Below, piece after piece: positions 13,480 to 25,140 of a stretch of 64,000 bases of DNA; position 1 is the first letter of the stretch; each line of letters begins with the position of its first letter. The translations under genes were made by a program, and so were the position numbers. Source of the stretch: Trochalopteron elliotii. Taxonomy: Eukaryota > Chordata > Aves > Passeriformes > Leiothrichidae. Where the stretch lies: NCBI GenBank assembly GCA_024734555.1, contig JANPWX010000009.1, positions 68,025 through 132,024 of the forward strand. The letters run 5' to 3'. The notes beneath the pieces are model-generated. The model did not search any database and was not told the DNA's origin. It was given only the letters and a program-made list of their open reading frames with translations.

Positions 13480-13770
13480 CCAGGGACACCCCCAGCCCTG
13501 ACTGTCCCTGCCAGCCCCAGGGGGCTCCCCACAGCCCAGCACCCCATGTCAGCCCCCAGGGCAGTCAGCCTCTGCCCCAGCCATGCTGCAGCAGGGCCGG
13601 TCTCCAGCTGCCCACAGCCCTGCCCAGCCATGGGCCCCACCAAACCAGGCCCTGTGCCCATCCTCTGGGAGACACCCAGGGATGGCTGGGGGGTGGGGAT
13701 GGAACCCAATGGAGAGCTCCTGGCCAGGCATTTGCTGAAGCAGGATTCATTTTTGGTCAAGCAGCTGTCT
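13480..13770. repeat. GC-rich dispersed repeat, copy 1
   Basis: A C-rich block (plus strand) stands out sharply from its AT-rich surroundings. Its reverse complement at 13,605-13,630 matches 55,927-55,952 at 25 of 26 bases, and looser similarity continues on both sides (GACATG-GGG and GGGGACGGCCC-like blocks; CTGGGGGGTGGGG against CTGGGGGTGGG). I therefore treat the two as diverged copies of one interspersed element in opposite orientations. Family unknown; an ERV internal segment is one possibility. Confidence 0.55.
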
Positions 13771-14426
13771 CAGCACACCCCAAACAGGGCTGGGAGAACA
13801 ATTCTGTAGCACTGTTACATTGTTTTGTAGCATTGTACCCACAACCTGGGCATTTTGACTATGGCAGTGCTGATTTGTTGCCTGTATCACAGTTCTCAAG
13901 CAGAAGACAGATGAGGTTTTGTGCCAGGCCAAAAAATGTCAGGTTGACTCCTGTGAGCATTAAAGCTTATGGCTGCACCCATGTACCTCATCTCCTTGTT
14001 GCTCCTGAGGAGAACCTTTCTTGCTCCTCATGCCACCATGGCTTGTGTCTGGTGAATGCCGGTATCTCTCTCCATGCTTGGGCATAAAAGCATAAACCTG
14101 GTAGATGCCTGTGGGGAGTTGTGGGGGATCCACACACAGGTGTCATCTCACTCTGCAGGAGCTGCAGGTATAAGCAGTCATGCCTGACAACCTATTTAGT
14201 GTGTTGGCAATGCCACAGAGCTCTCTTAGGGCTTGTGGAGCTGGGATAACAGTGTAGAAGAAGTGCTCCAGCCTGAAGAGTTGACTGCAATACACCAGAG
14301 TTTAGACACAGGATGATACTTCAAGAGAAATTCTGTCAGGAGCTGCCTGTCTCCACTCCAAGCATTAGAGTGAACAGACCTTTTTGTCAATAAAACACAG
14401 GTGTTCAGATGTCTAAGCCTTTCATA

Positions 14427-14427
<1 letters not shown>
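13771..14427 (+). other. possible retroposed transcript body, unidentified
   Basis: This is the sequence upstream of the long A-run at 14,428. It carries an AATAAA at 14,389-14,394, 33 bases before the A-run, which is the arrangement left when a polyadenylated RNA is copied back into DNA. I do not recognise a parent gene, the left boundary is not visible and no clear target-site duplication was found, so this is a candidate only. A solo LTR or a SINE-like element with a chance signal is the main alternative. Confidence 0.35.

Positions 14428-14475
<48 letters not shown>
14428..14475 (+). repeat. poly(A) run of 48, retrotransposition-type tail
   Basis: Forty-eight consecutive A residues follow the AATAAA at 14,389. 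A pure tract this long implies either a recent insertion or slippage. CR1 elements do not end in poly(A), so they are not its source. Confidence 0.9.
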
Positions 14476-14477
<2 letters not shown>

Positions 14478-17400
14478 AGCAATTATTTCATGCTTAAACT
14501 ATTTGTGTTTAATTAGTGAGATGCGTTAAGACAGAGAAGTTTCTTGGGGTAGACTTTTTGTCAGATCTTTCTGAACAAAACACAATATGAAATAATTTCC
14601 CACTGCAAAATGCCCAGAGTATTTTTTGTCATCTTTGTTTCCGCTCAGGTATTGCTAGTGTTCTTTGCTGGCAGAAAAGATTTGTGCAGCAGATTGACAC
14701 AGTGGAAATTCAGTCAAGCGAGATGCACATGCCTGCAAGACAGGTCATGAATTCTGTGTTACAAGGATAAATGAGGTCAGGATTCATAAAGGACAACAGG
14801 GTACCACTGAGCCATGGACATACTGGTCCTGTCACCCTCTCTTTTAGCCTGAAGATGGTTGTGTGGTTTGTTCCAGTCTGGACCAACTTCTACTGCATGC
14901 TTCTGGAGGCATAGGGAGAGGGACAAACCTGTATCTTAGATTTTGTAGTGGGTACCTGTTCTTGGAGAACTGTTTGCATCTCATTTTCTTAATTTCAGTG
15001 AATATGGATCTACTTAAGGGCTAATAATCTCTATAGGTGCAGTGAGAAGCTAGACACTCTTTGCTGAAGAACACCCACACTTCCTACAGAACAAAACAGC
15101 ATGGATAATGAATATTTCTCCAAAATTATTTCTTTGATTTGAGAGAGGATTTTACAGACACATTCAAGAGCAACTTGCAAAAAGGGATCAAGACTTATGT
15201 ATGATCAGTGCATTAACTTAAATATTAGGCAGTCACTTCAGGGAGCTGGAGGCATTAGGGTTGTGTCTTCTTGAGGAAGATATTTTTATATATCAGGGGT
15301 TCCTTGGTGGGAGAAAAAAAAGAGTAAATGCTTGTGCACAGAGAACTTTGGGCCAGGGGTCTTCAAGTTTTATTAAAGAAAGGTCTTCAATGGCCTATGT
15401 GGCAGCTGGACATATAACAGTGTCCAGTCTTTATGATCAATAGATGTAACATTGAAAATGGACTTTGGGAAAGGTAGCATGTAAAGTCTCCCAAGGATAT
15501 ATGGTCCTAAGGATTAATAGTCCCTTTATTTTCTCTTGATGTGTTTCAAAATGGCTAACTGTGGGTTTCATCCTAAGCAGTGCTGGATCACTGAAAGTAA
15601 GTAGTGCTTTTGTGAGTCTTATTTTATCAGAACTCTTGTGCTTTTGGACAGACCAAAAGTGGAAAGAGAATTGCAAATCTTTTTTTTGTAAGAAATGTTT
15701 CGTGGCTCTCAAGATGATTCTCAGTGGGTGGAGATAGGTAGCAGTGCAGAAAATAATCTCTTACTGGTAACTGAACAAATGCAAATATAGATATGGAGTA
15801 TAAAAGCTTTCTGACAAATGTAGAACTGGTTCCTATGATAGAAATGGCAGCACAGCAGAGTAGAGCTCCATGCAGGTGTGCCATTTCTGACAGAAGTCCG
15901 GTATCAAATTCATCTGTAGAGAGCAAACAGAATGTCTTTCTGTTCCTGCTTCAGTTTATGTGTGGGCTATTAAGACTGAAGGGGGAATTATGTGATTGAG
16001 GCACAATATGAAGCTGCCTGACAGATTGCAGACAGATGTAAGCTTGCTTTGCCTGAGCTCTGCACTGACTGAAGCTCAGTTAATATATTCTGTTTCTCTG
16101 TCAGGCTTATTGCATCAAGCTCAGCATTATGCTGATAGTGCAGTCACGTGGCCTCTGCATCCAAACTGGCTTGCTTCCCACCAGCTTGAAGCAAACTTGC
16201 ATCTGTCTTCAAAATAGGATGTAGGTGTAACCTTTTAACAGGCCAGCCCTTCTCAGCCTGCATACTGTGGAGCTGGGACATGCTTAAAGCAGAAGAGAAA
16301 GGATCAGAGGTTGTTCAAACTCTTTGAAGTAGAAGGGATTTTAAGATATGTAGGGGTACATAGGAACCTGGAAGGGGTTACAGGGAGTAGGAGCAGATGG
16401 TGGCTTGACTGACAAGTGGAGATGCAGAGTGTCTAAGTATACCAAACTAAATGGGTCCCTGGAAGAAGGAAATGGAACAAAATATGTTTTACACAAGCTT
16501 GTTACTATGGCTATTCCCTGACTAGCAGATTCCACCTGTGTGTGAACATCCCTCTTTATTTCCATGATGTGTTCCCTACTTGTGATATGGAGCAACCAAG
16601 CGATTTGATTATGGCCGTGTGGATACAGATGCTTTGGGAGATTTCATTTGCACACAAGATGTCATTTTGTCACAAAAATGGAAATATTGATTGCTCCACA
16701 AATTATACTCATTATAAGTCAGAGCATAGCAGGGACTAGTGAGATGGCTAAAGAATGTCAGAAAGAATGCACCTACTTCCTTCTGACCAGGAAAATTGTA
16801 ACTCTTTTATTTATAGTATTAGTCAAGGATCCTATATGCACTCACAGTTAATAAGTGCTTTTTGCTTTAAATTTGAAACTTCAAGTAGGAGCTCCTTTTT
16901 TCTAAGCTTTATTTTAAAAAACCCCAATGAAACAGAGAGTAAGATTCTAATGGGTTCTAAGTGCCCTATTCTGCTATAAAGCCCATTTTGTTTATATTTG
17001 GAAGAACAACAGTTACCATAAAGACAAATATATTGTGCAGACTCAAATTTCCCTTTTTTCCTAAACAGTCCACATCACTCCTTTAAAATGCAAATGGATT
17101 TAAAAAATATTATTATTGTCCTAATATGAAATTATATATATTCTTTCCTGTATAATGGAGATGTTTTCTAAGCTTAGGCAAATTTTGTTCAGTGTCAAAA
17201 TGTGTGTGTCCATGACTTTCAGCTAATTTTCCAGAGAAAAGGATGTAAAAAGCGAAAATATTTATAATCCTTGCAATGGATGGAAATGAGAACAGTAATT
17301 CCTACTACAATAGAAATGCATGTATGTACAAGCTAACCACCAGTGAAAATACTGTATTATTCACTTGAATTTGTATACTAAGAAAGAATGACACAATTAT

Positions 17401-18369
17401 CAATAATTTTATTTTTATAATGTTAATATAAAGTTGCAAATACAATTATTTATAAGGCCCTATATTTAATCTTGTGTTTAGTTTTCCAATTACTGTTTAA
17501 AATTAATTCCTTTCATGCCTCAAAAAGTTTGTATACAATTAAGCTTTCTCCAGGACCTTCATTCATTGACAAAATATCCTTGTCCTGCTTTCCACTGTAG
17601 CAGGACTAGCTCCTATGTCTTTTGCTATTCTGACAGATGAGATGCTAAATATTTTCACCTCCTGGTGACATTTATAACCTCGTGTTATTTAAACAAAGGA
17701 CCTTTTCAATGAATAAAAGACTGTATCGGTCTTCTATGAAGTTAACACTGGTGATTTGGGGTCAAAGAGAGCATTCAAATAATGTAACTCTTGGGTGCTC
17801 TACCCCATTGCTATTGCAGTAAACCTGTTTCTAATTTCAGTTTTCATGAAAACCTTGAAGATTAAGATCTAACTTGCGACAACTTCTCTGAAAACCCAGA
17901 AGGACTTCTGAATACTCCAATGGTTTTGCATATGATTTATGAAGCAAAAACTTGCTTTTCTTTGTTTTCATTTACTCAAGCCTCTGATGTGGTGTCTCAT
18001 ACCCAGAAGAGTGTGAATATATAGTTTCAAGATTTCAAAACCACAGAATAATTAGCAATGTTTACTAACCAGCTGAACAAGCCACTTCCCACCTCAATAC
18101 TGCAATAATTGTTTCTCCACTTAAGAAAAGGAGTGAAAGGTCCATAGTTTGGCCTTGTTGAACCACTAAGTGGAAAGAGAACCTGGTCTGCTTCAGCAGT
18201 GGTCAATTTGTTGTGCTGAGGACACACTCAGAAGGTCCCATCTAAAGGCAGCTGCCTTTCTGAGTGACGAGAGATAGATGTCATGGAGATACACATTTAA
18301 ACTGTTAATAATCTTATGTCAAGACCCCTATAAAAGCAGTGGATTTATCCCTTACTACTTCAGTTAAGT
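14476..18369. other. intergenic DNA, no gene seen
   Basis: AT-rich sequence, particularly low in GC at about 16,980-17,560. Only short random frames are present. The 17.1-17.6 kb part has the long AT-rich, repeat-free look often seen in conserved non-coding DNA, but conservation cannot be judged from one sequence. Confidence 0.6.
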
Positions 18370-18640
18370 ACTCCACTACTTCCCCAGTGGATACTCCAGT
18401 TTTGAACTGCCATTAACCATTAGAAAGATTTTACAGAAGGTCATCTGAAATCTCTCATGCTTATCATGCACAGTTGCTTTTTTCCCTGTCTTCAGTCAGA
18501 TGGGAATTTATTCATTCAGGTTATTTTGCAATAATGTTTTAAATATTGAAAGGCTTCTCACATCCCCCATCTTCTAGACTAAACAATCCCATTTTTCTCA
18601 CAACTCCTCTTCTTGCCTACCCTGGGCTTTTTCCAGGCGA
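18370..18640 (-). mobile_element. ancient CR1/L3-like LINE fragment, antisense
   Basis: The plus strand follows the reverse complement of an old CR1 3' UTR: 'ccattaaccattagaaagatttta', then 'cttctcacatcccccatcttctagactaaacaatccca' and 'tctcacaactcctcttcttgcc...ttttccagg'. These match the phrases for decayed amniote CR1 copies. It is short and heavily mutated. Confidence 0.7.
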
Positions 18641-19538
18641 TCTGCATATTTCCTAAAGCATGTGATATAAACAACTGTACTCAGAACTCCAGTTGGGTGC
18701 TTATACATACCACCCCTGTCTCTAAGAGACTCTTTGTTCCTGAAATACTCAGCTCTGAAGCTACGTCAGTAAAGTACATACCTACAGAGTATAATGGAGA
18801 ATATATAACAAAATATATGTAGGAGAGTAAAGTAAGGTTCTGTAGGAATCTTTGTAGAATACAAACTGGCTTTGGTGGAAAACTGGTACTGAGCAAATTG
18901 TGGAAGCAGGTGTGAGGTGTTTTGTAAGACCCTGAGGCAGGTATAAGGAAGTAGAATATAATGAAATAAAGCTAATCAAAGGACTCAGAGAATTAATATG
19001 CTTATTTAGTACTTTACCTTTTCGAGCTCTTTGGGTGATTACATTCTACCACATGAAAAGTTAAATCCGTTATTCCAAACAAAACTTAAACAGGTATCAG
19101 TGAACTATGTTTTCACTAGCTTCAAAGTGGGAATATCTAAATACTCAGGACCTCAACCTTGGTTGGTGACAAATAACAGAGCTGAGGTGTAGACAATAAT
19201 CCTTACACTTGCCTTGCAGTCAGTGTTTACTCCTTGAGCCATGTTTTAGAGTAAGTGGAGATCCCTGAAGGTTCAAAAGCTTACTAGAACTTCATTTGGG
19301 TGTCTGTTAGGAGGTCCTAAAGTCAAGCTTTTCTGAATCCAAATCAGGAGGGAGGATTCCTGTCTCTGCCACTGAACACTTGAAAAGAACCAGTAAATCT
19401 CAAGTACTTTTCATTTTCTTAGCTAATGAGGTGAAATTTGACCAATTGAACAAGTGACTGGAGAGAGAGAAAGTGATAATTGTGTTCAGAAATGGAAAAC
19501 CAGTGGTGAAAACATGCTATAGTAATTTCACTTTTCCT
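18641..19538. other. intergenic DNA, no gene seen
   Basis: No repeat family or exon recognised; only short frames. Confidence 0.6.
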
Positions 19539-19644
19539 GGTTTTTTTTGTGTTTTGTTTGGGAGTGTTGATTTTGTTTGTTTGGGTTTTGTTTTGTTCAG
19601 TTTGTTTTGTTTGTTTTTTTGTTTGTTTGTTTTTATTTTTTTTA
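19539..19644. repeat. GTTT-rich simple repeat
   Basis: About 106 bases made almost wholly of G and T, with units GTTT and GTTTT. A short frame rich in Phe, Val, Leu and Cys through here is a by-product of the composition. Confidence 0.9.
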
Positions 19645-21519
19645 ATGCAAAGCTATTTGTGGAACAGGGAAACATAGTCTATAGGGACAGACTCTGAGTC
19701 AACAATAGCTTGCCTGAAAGGAACCCACTGCTTGCTTTCCCCAGTTCCCTTCTCTCATGCTTTCCTGGCAGTTCACGGATTACTTCACTGCCATAAGAAA
19801 GGGGGCATCTCAGCAGCACTGTAGCAAATGCAGCAGAGCAGAGTGAGGACTCGGGCTTCTGAGCCTTCCCAGCTCACCCTGGGAGCCCAAGGCAGGCAGC
19901 TTTTCTCCTGACACAGCTCAGTACCCATTGCTTTGGGGGCAGTGATGGTTAGGGTGGCAATCGCTCGCAATATTAATCCCTACCACATTTAAGGGACTCA
20001 CAGGTTAGGAACCCTTGCTGACTTTACCCCAGTTGCCTCTCCTCCCCTTTGATTCACCCTGGAGTTAGACTTTTTTACCTCCTCAAAAATGGAAGCTTTA
20101 ATTGCCCTTGTGTTAAACCTCATTGCGGTACAATACATGTAATTAGATGACCTCAGGCAAAAACTGAGTCTTTCAATAAATTGGCATTGTTATTGGCTGC
20201 CAGTCTACTGACCCGCTGCTTCCCATCTCTTGCATTTACTCCAAAAAGTGAGCAATGATCTAAGTTGATCTGGTTTTGTATTTCAAGGGTATGCCAAATA
20301 AGTTTATGTAGACTTCTATGTACTATCCTATAAATTTTTTCTTTATTTCACATATCCAGTGGGCATATAGTAGAGTAGGCATTAAATGTAATGTTCAATA
20401 CATATGGCCAAAGGAACTGTGCTTAGAAAGCATGGCTAATAGTGTAGGGACAAATTCCATTTTGTTTCCTGTAGATATTAAGGCTGACAGACTGTTAGTT
20501 GCATGATCATTAGCTAAAGTGAGCTCCACAGCAATGCTTGAGGCAAAATAATAATAATATGGTGGCAGATGAAGCAGGAACAGCACAAGTCAGCAGCACC
20601 CAGCCAGCAGTTAGCAATTCTTTTGCTTATTAGCAGAATGTTCAGAGTCCAGGCAGAATTGTTAGATTGGGATTTTTTATTAATTAGTCTTTCTGAATTC
20701 TTCCTATCTTCAGATCTTGCATCCTTATTGACATTTTTCAAAGCAATACCTAGACGCCATGAATTTAATTTACTTTGAACAAGTATATGGGTAAGGGAAG
20801 TTTTTTATGGCCTACAAGACTCTGTTTTATAGCAGCATGCATTGTTCAGGTTCCTAATTACTGTTGCATTTAAAAAAAAAGATTATGCATCAGTATTATT
20901 AGGACCCCACAATTATGATGTAAAAATCGTTGTCTGGATGCCTATCCCTAGGATTGGAACACAAAATTACACCAAAAATCTGTCCATAAACCCCCCCCTG
21001 CTTTTTATTGTCTTTTAACTCGAAATTAAGAAAAACCCAGGAGGATAGTAAGGACTTAAGTACATACTTCATGATCTGTGTGTCTTACACTGACTGTCAT
21101 AACAGTTATAGATTTTATAGGTTTGCTCAAAGTCAGCCAAATGTGAAATAACCTATACAGAGTGGTGTTTGGTCCCTGAGGGACACATCCATGAAAATAC
21201 ATGAAGTCATATTTCATAATGACATATCTGCAATGCTTGGTTAAGCCTTCAAATTTCACAGGCACAGCAAGTTTTTGTAGTCTCATTTTATTTTTTACTT
21301 TGGTTTCCAACTGAAGTCAGCCAGTTCTCCACATCTTAAAAGTTCTTCAGACAGTGTCTGGTCTCCAGCTGCCCTCTCAAGAGTGAGTCAGCTCAGCAGC
21401 ACCACTTTGACCACCTCAGTGTTGTGCTATGCTGGGAGGGACTCTAAGAAACCCTTCAGAATGTGGTTGGAACAGGGCTACGGAGCCCAGAAAACTATTC
21501 CAGGAGGTGTGTGTGTGCA
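19645..21519. other. intergenic DNA, no gene seen
   Basis: AT-rich unique-looking DNA with no supported gene or recognised repeat. Confidence 0.6.
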
Positions 21520-21886
21520 TTGTTCAGCCTGGAGAAGGGAAGGCTCTGGGAGAACCTCATTGCAGCCTTCCCATACTTACAGGGGGCTTATAAAAAGGGA
21601 GGGAGAGTGACTTCTTACATGAGCAGAGAGTGACAGGACAAAGGGGAAGGTTTTTAAACTAGAAGAGGAGAGGTTCAGAGAAGATGTTAGGAAGAAATTC
21701 TTTACTCAAAGGATAGTGAGGCACTGGCACAGGTTGCCAAGAGTAGTTGTGGATGCCCCATCCTGGAAGGGTTCAAGGCCAGGTTGGATGGGGCCCTGAG
21801 AAACCTGGTCTAATGAGTGGCACCCCTTTCCATGGCAGAGTGGTTGGAATTAGATGTCCCTTCCAGTCTTAACAATTCTATGATTT
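21520..21886 (+). mobile_element. CR1 LINE, 3' end
   Basis: Sense-orientation CR1 tail: 'tgttcagcctggagaag', 'ctcattgcagccttccc', 'aggaagaaattctttac', 'gtgaggcactggcacaggttgcc', 'tggatgccccatcctggaag', 'ttcaaggccaggttggatggggccctgag' and the terminal 'aattctatgattt'. It begins abruptly, which is normal 5' truncation. It is closer to the consensus than the minus-strand fragments at 10.4 and 18.4 kb. Confidence 0.95.
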
Positions 21887-24241
21887 AAATCAGACTTTCC
21901 CTTCAACACAGTGACTAGTCAAGGCATTAGAGTTACCTAAATCTTTACTAATAGATGTCTAGTCTCATAGATGTTGAGGAATTTTTTGCACTTTTCTCTT
22001 TTAGGAACATGTCAGAAGTCCTTTATCTTCTGATATTAACCAGTGTGCCTGCAGTCTAAAAAGGAAAAAAACCCAGTGCTAGACTGGATTGATTTTAAAG
22101 TAATATTTGACAGAAGTGACTAAATAATGGATGCTCCCTAATTATAGCACATGTACAAGCACTTGTGATTTTTCTCAAGATGTATTATTAGAATTTTTTA
22201 ACCACTTGTGTTTACGTTTTTATGAAGTTTCTGGGCAATAGCATGGTTTCAGCTATTTAAGCTTACTAGTCAATAAGTCATATGGCACCCAGTCTCCACC
22301 TCCCCCAGTCATTAGGGTGGGGTTCTGGTTCATGGGGTTCCCCCATGTCAATAGATGAATTTAAACTGTGCCTGGAGGTAGTCTTTGAGATGGAAGCACA
22401 CAGTTCAATACTGCCCACAATATGGAAGGATTTACCTGCTCTCCTAAACTCAGAAATGTGTGAGCATTTCTAGCAAGAGTAATTGCTCATGCTAATGCAA
22501 ACTCATTAGCTATGAATACTTGCATATGCAGCTTTGTAAAAAATGAAGTGTAAATACTGCTGTCAATCAACATTTTGCTCGACCAAATGTTTGTGGAAAA
22601 CCAATTCAAGATAATATGAACATGGTAAAAGTGAATTCACTCTGAAATTTCGGCACTTCATTATGAAAGTATTTGCAGTACTGACCTGTCTCCACCTGCA
22701 GCTTTATCATTGCTATGATTCTTTTTTTCTAGTTCTAAAATTGGTCTTGTAATAATAGAAACGTGAAATTTGCTGACAGATCTCCCAGTGAGCTATGATG
22801 GGCTGAAGATGCTATTTTAAGCACCCTTGTGAGAAAAGTGATTGGTAGTACATGCACTGAGCCCTGATTCAGCAAAAAGGATCCCTGCTTCATGTTCAAG
22901 CTACAAGAAACATTGATGAGGAACTCCACATAAATGAATGGATAGAAACACTGCAAGATGCTTGGAAAAGCAAATTACTAATTATGCTAGTAATAGACAG
23001 CTGAAGATTACTCAGAAAAGTCCAGCTTTAGTTGGTCTCAGCTGAAGAAAAGGAGCAGAAATTCAATTAATTCAACAGGGTTATAACGATTTTGTACTTC
23101 CTCACTATTTGATCTTATATCTAAATGTGAATTTATGCAATCACAATTTAATCACAGCTTCTGCCAGTTGAATACCCTTATATCTTGTTGTTCTGCAATG
23201 AAGACAAAACTGGTTTCCACCTCTGTATGCTCAGCTTGAACAAACTGGGAAAGTGGTGGAACAAGCAGATCATCTAAACCCTTTGGTAGAAGGGAGACTT
23301 CTGAAAGAAATATATTTCTTTAATTTAACATCATTTGCACCTGGAAGTTGAAATTTATTTTAAGGGTGATCATCCATATCATCTCATGCTAAAATAGCCT
23401 GGGAAAAGAGGTAATTTTAAAAGAGTGGTTAGTAGTTCTAGTTACTCTGCTGTTGAGATCTAAAGTATAGTGAGCTGAATTAGTTGCATATTTCTTTTCA
23501 GTTGAGGCTGGATTTAGATGGGGATTATCTCCTGGCATGGCATGAAGTTAAACGTGATTTAGAAATTCGCTCTCTATAATAACTTTAGTGGTTTTGCGCT
23601 TACTTAATTTTATTTTGTCAAGATCAAATTAAGACAATTCTAGCGCATTAAGAAGGTGTGTGCATGATGAGCCTGGGGATGTGGAAGGCAGAATGAGCCT
23701 GTGGCTGCATTGATGCCAGCCCAGACAGATTTCATACTCTCTTCCCAGGGGGGATGGAAAGAATGATGGAGCACAGCTGATTTTATCTGTGTGTGATACT
23801 TACTGTTATTAAAAGGGAATTTCGGGGTGTGGAGTTAACCCTCAGAAGTCTGTAACTACCCACACCTGTCACATAATATGTGTCAGATAAAATACACTCA
23901 GGGGGCCCTGGTGAGTCTTGCTCTTTGTTCCGTCTTATAATTGACTTTGTCCACTGGTGTTCTCCCCAGTGCTACTGCAAACAAAGAAGTTTAGGCCTTC
24001 TCCACACCCCACGCTTTTCTCTGCCACTCAAGGAGCATCTCCTACAACTTTTCTACTCTTGTCCTGTGTCTGTCTCTAGTTTTTCCCTCACCCTGACTTA
24101 TATAAGACCTGTACACCACTAACGCCTGATTGTTTCATTACTTAAAGGAGGGAAGTGCTTTTAGGTATGCAGCTGTTATAGAAGACACAAGTAATCTGGG
24201 ATGGAAGAGTTTAAAATGCGCAACATCCAGTCCAACACTGG
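21887..24241. other. intergenic DNA, no gene seen
   Basis: No gene. Around 22,480-22,530 several homeodomain/POU-like words cluster (GCTAATGCAAA, CATTAGCTATGAAT, TTGCATATGCAG), which may mark a regulatory element, but this is composition-level evidence only. Confidence 0.55.
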
Positions 24242-24366
24242 GTTTAGGGGTTTTTTTTTTTGTTTGGTGGATTTTGGTTTGGGTTTTTCGGTTGTTTGGG
24301 ATTTTTTTGCTCTTGTTTGTTTATTTGGGTTTTTGTGCATTTGTTTTGGTTTTGTTTTTGTTTGTT
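24242..24366. repeat. GT-rich simple repeat
   Basis: About 125 bases of T and G in irregular GTTT, GGTTTT and GTTTG units on the plus strand, similar to the tract at 19.5 kb. Confidence 0.88.
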
Positions 24367-24769
24367 AAAAATGATGCATTTTACACCCTGGGGTACCTCA
24401 TATGAATTAAGTCCTCAGAGATTAAAAAACACAGAATGACTGTGTAGATAATACCCCGCAAATTTAGTACAGAATAAATGAGCTTAACCTGGAAGGGTGT
24501 TTGGAGATAAGAGGAAGAGACAGAGTTTAGTGCTTTTCCCCACTGAGTTTTTCTTGCAGTGAAGCTGCCATACCCATTCTCTCATGTTGTTTTATCACAT
24601 GCCCATTATTTGCTCCAAAGTAAAGAAAACATCTTTTCTTTCTCCTTAGGAAGTGTTAAAACCTCAGTCTCCTTTTCCAAGCCTGCCTGCCTTTCTGGGC
24701 AGCCTGCCCACATTACAGGCTCCTTGTTCATCCAAGGGAGGGCAAAACAGAGCAAAGAGAGGAGTCTTT

Positions 24770-25140
24770 CCTAACATCCGCAGCTTTCCGGGCGCCAGAG
24801 GCCAGGCAGTGCCTCGGCCAGGGGCGGGGTGGGAGCTGCTGCCGAGCCCACCCGGCACAGCTGCCAGGGCGGGTCCCCGGGGCTGCAGGCAGAGAAAATT
24901 ACACCGGACATGTAGAGGGTGAGGGAGCGGAGCGCATCCCTGCCCACCCATGGAAGATGGCAACGTGGTAAAAACTCCAAAGAAGTTGTGTCCTGCCTTT
25001 AACAGCACAGCAGAATCCTGTGCACAGGATGCTGTGGACAGGATTCTGTCCACAGCAGGAAACACAGGGTTTCCCTGCAGTTACACTGGGAAGAATTCCT
25101 CTCTGGGATTGCACTGGGCAGAACACATCTACACAGCTTC
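24770..25140. other. small GC-rich island with overlapping hairpins
   Basis: The first 180 bases are GC-rich with several CpG, unusual for this intergenic region. The part at 25,012-25,056 contains two overlapping perfect 10-bp inverted repeats: AGAATCCTGT (25,012-25,021) with ACAGGATTCT (25,038-25,047), and GCTGTGGACA (25,031-25,040) with TGTCCACAGC (25,047-25,056). The two stems share bases and cannot form together. No coding exon or known repeat family was recognised. It could be an enhancer, a distal promoter or an unidentified transposable-element piece. Confidence 0.5.

Noticed and set aside
13064..13760. Two frames of about 145 codons on opposite strands
   Set aside because: They overlap in GC-rich sequence next to and within a dispersed repeat, with no homology.
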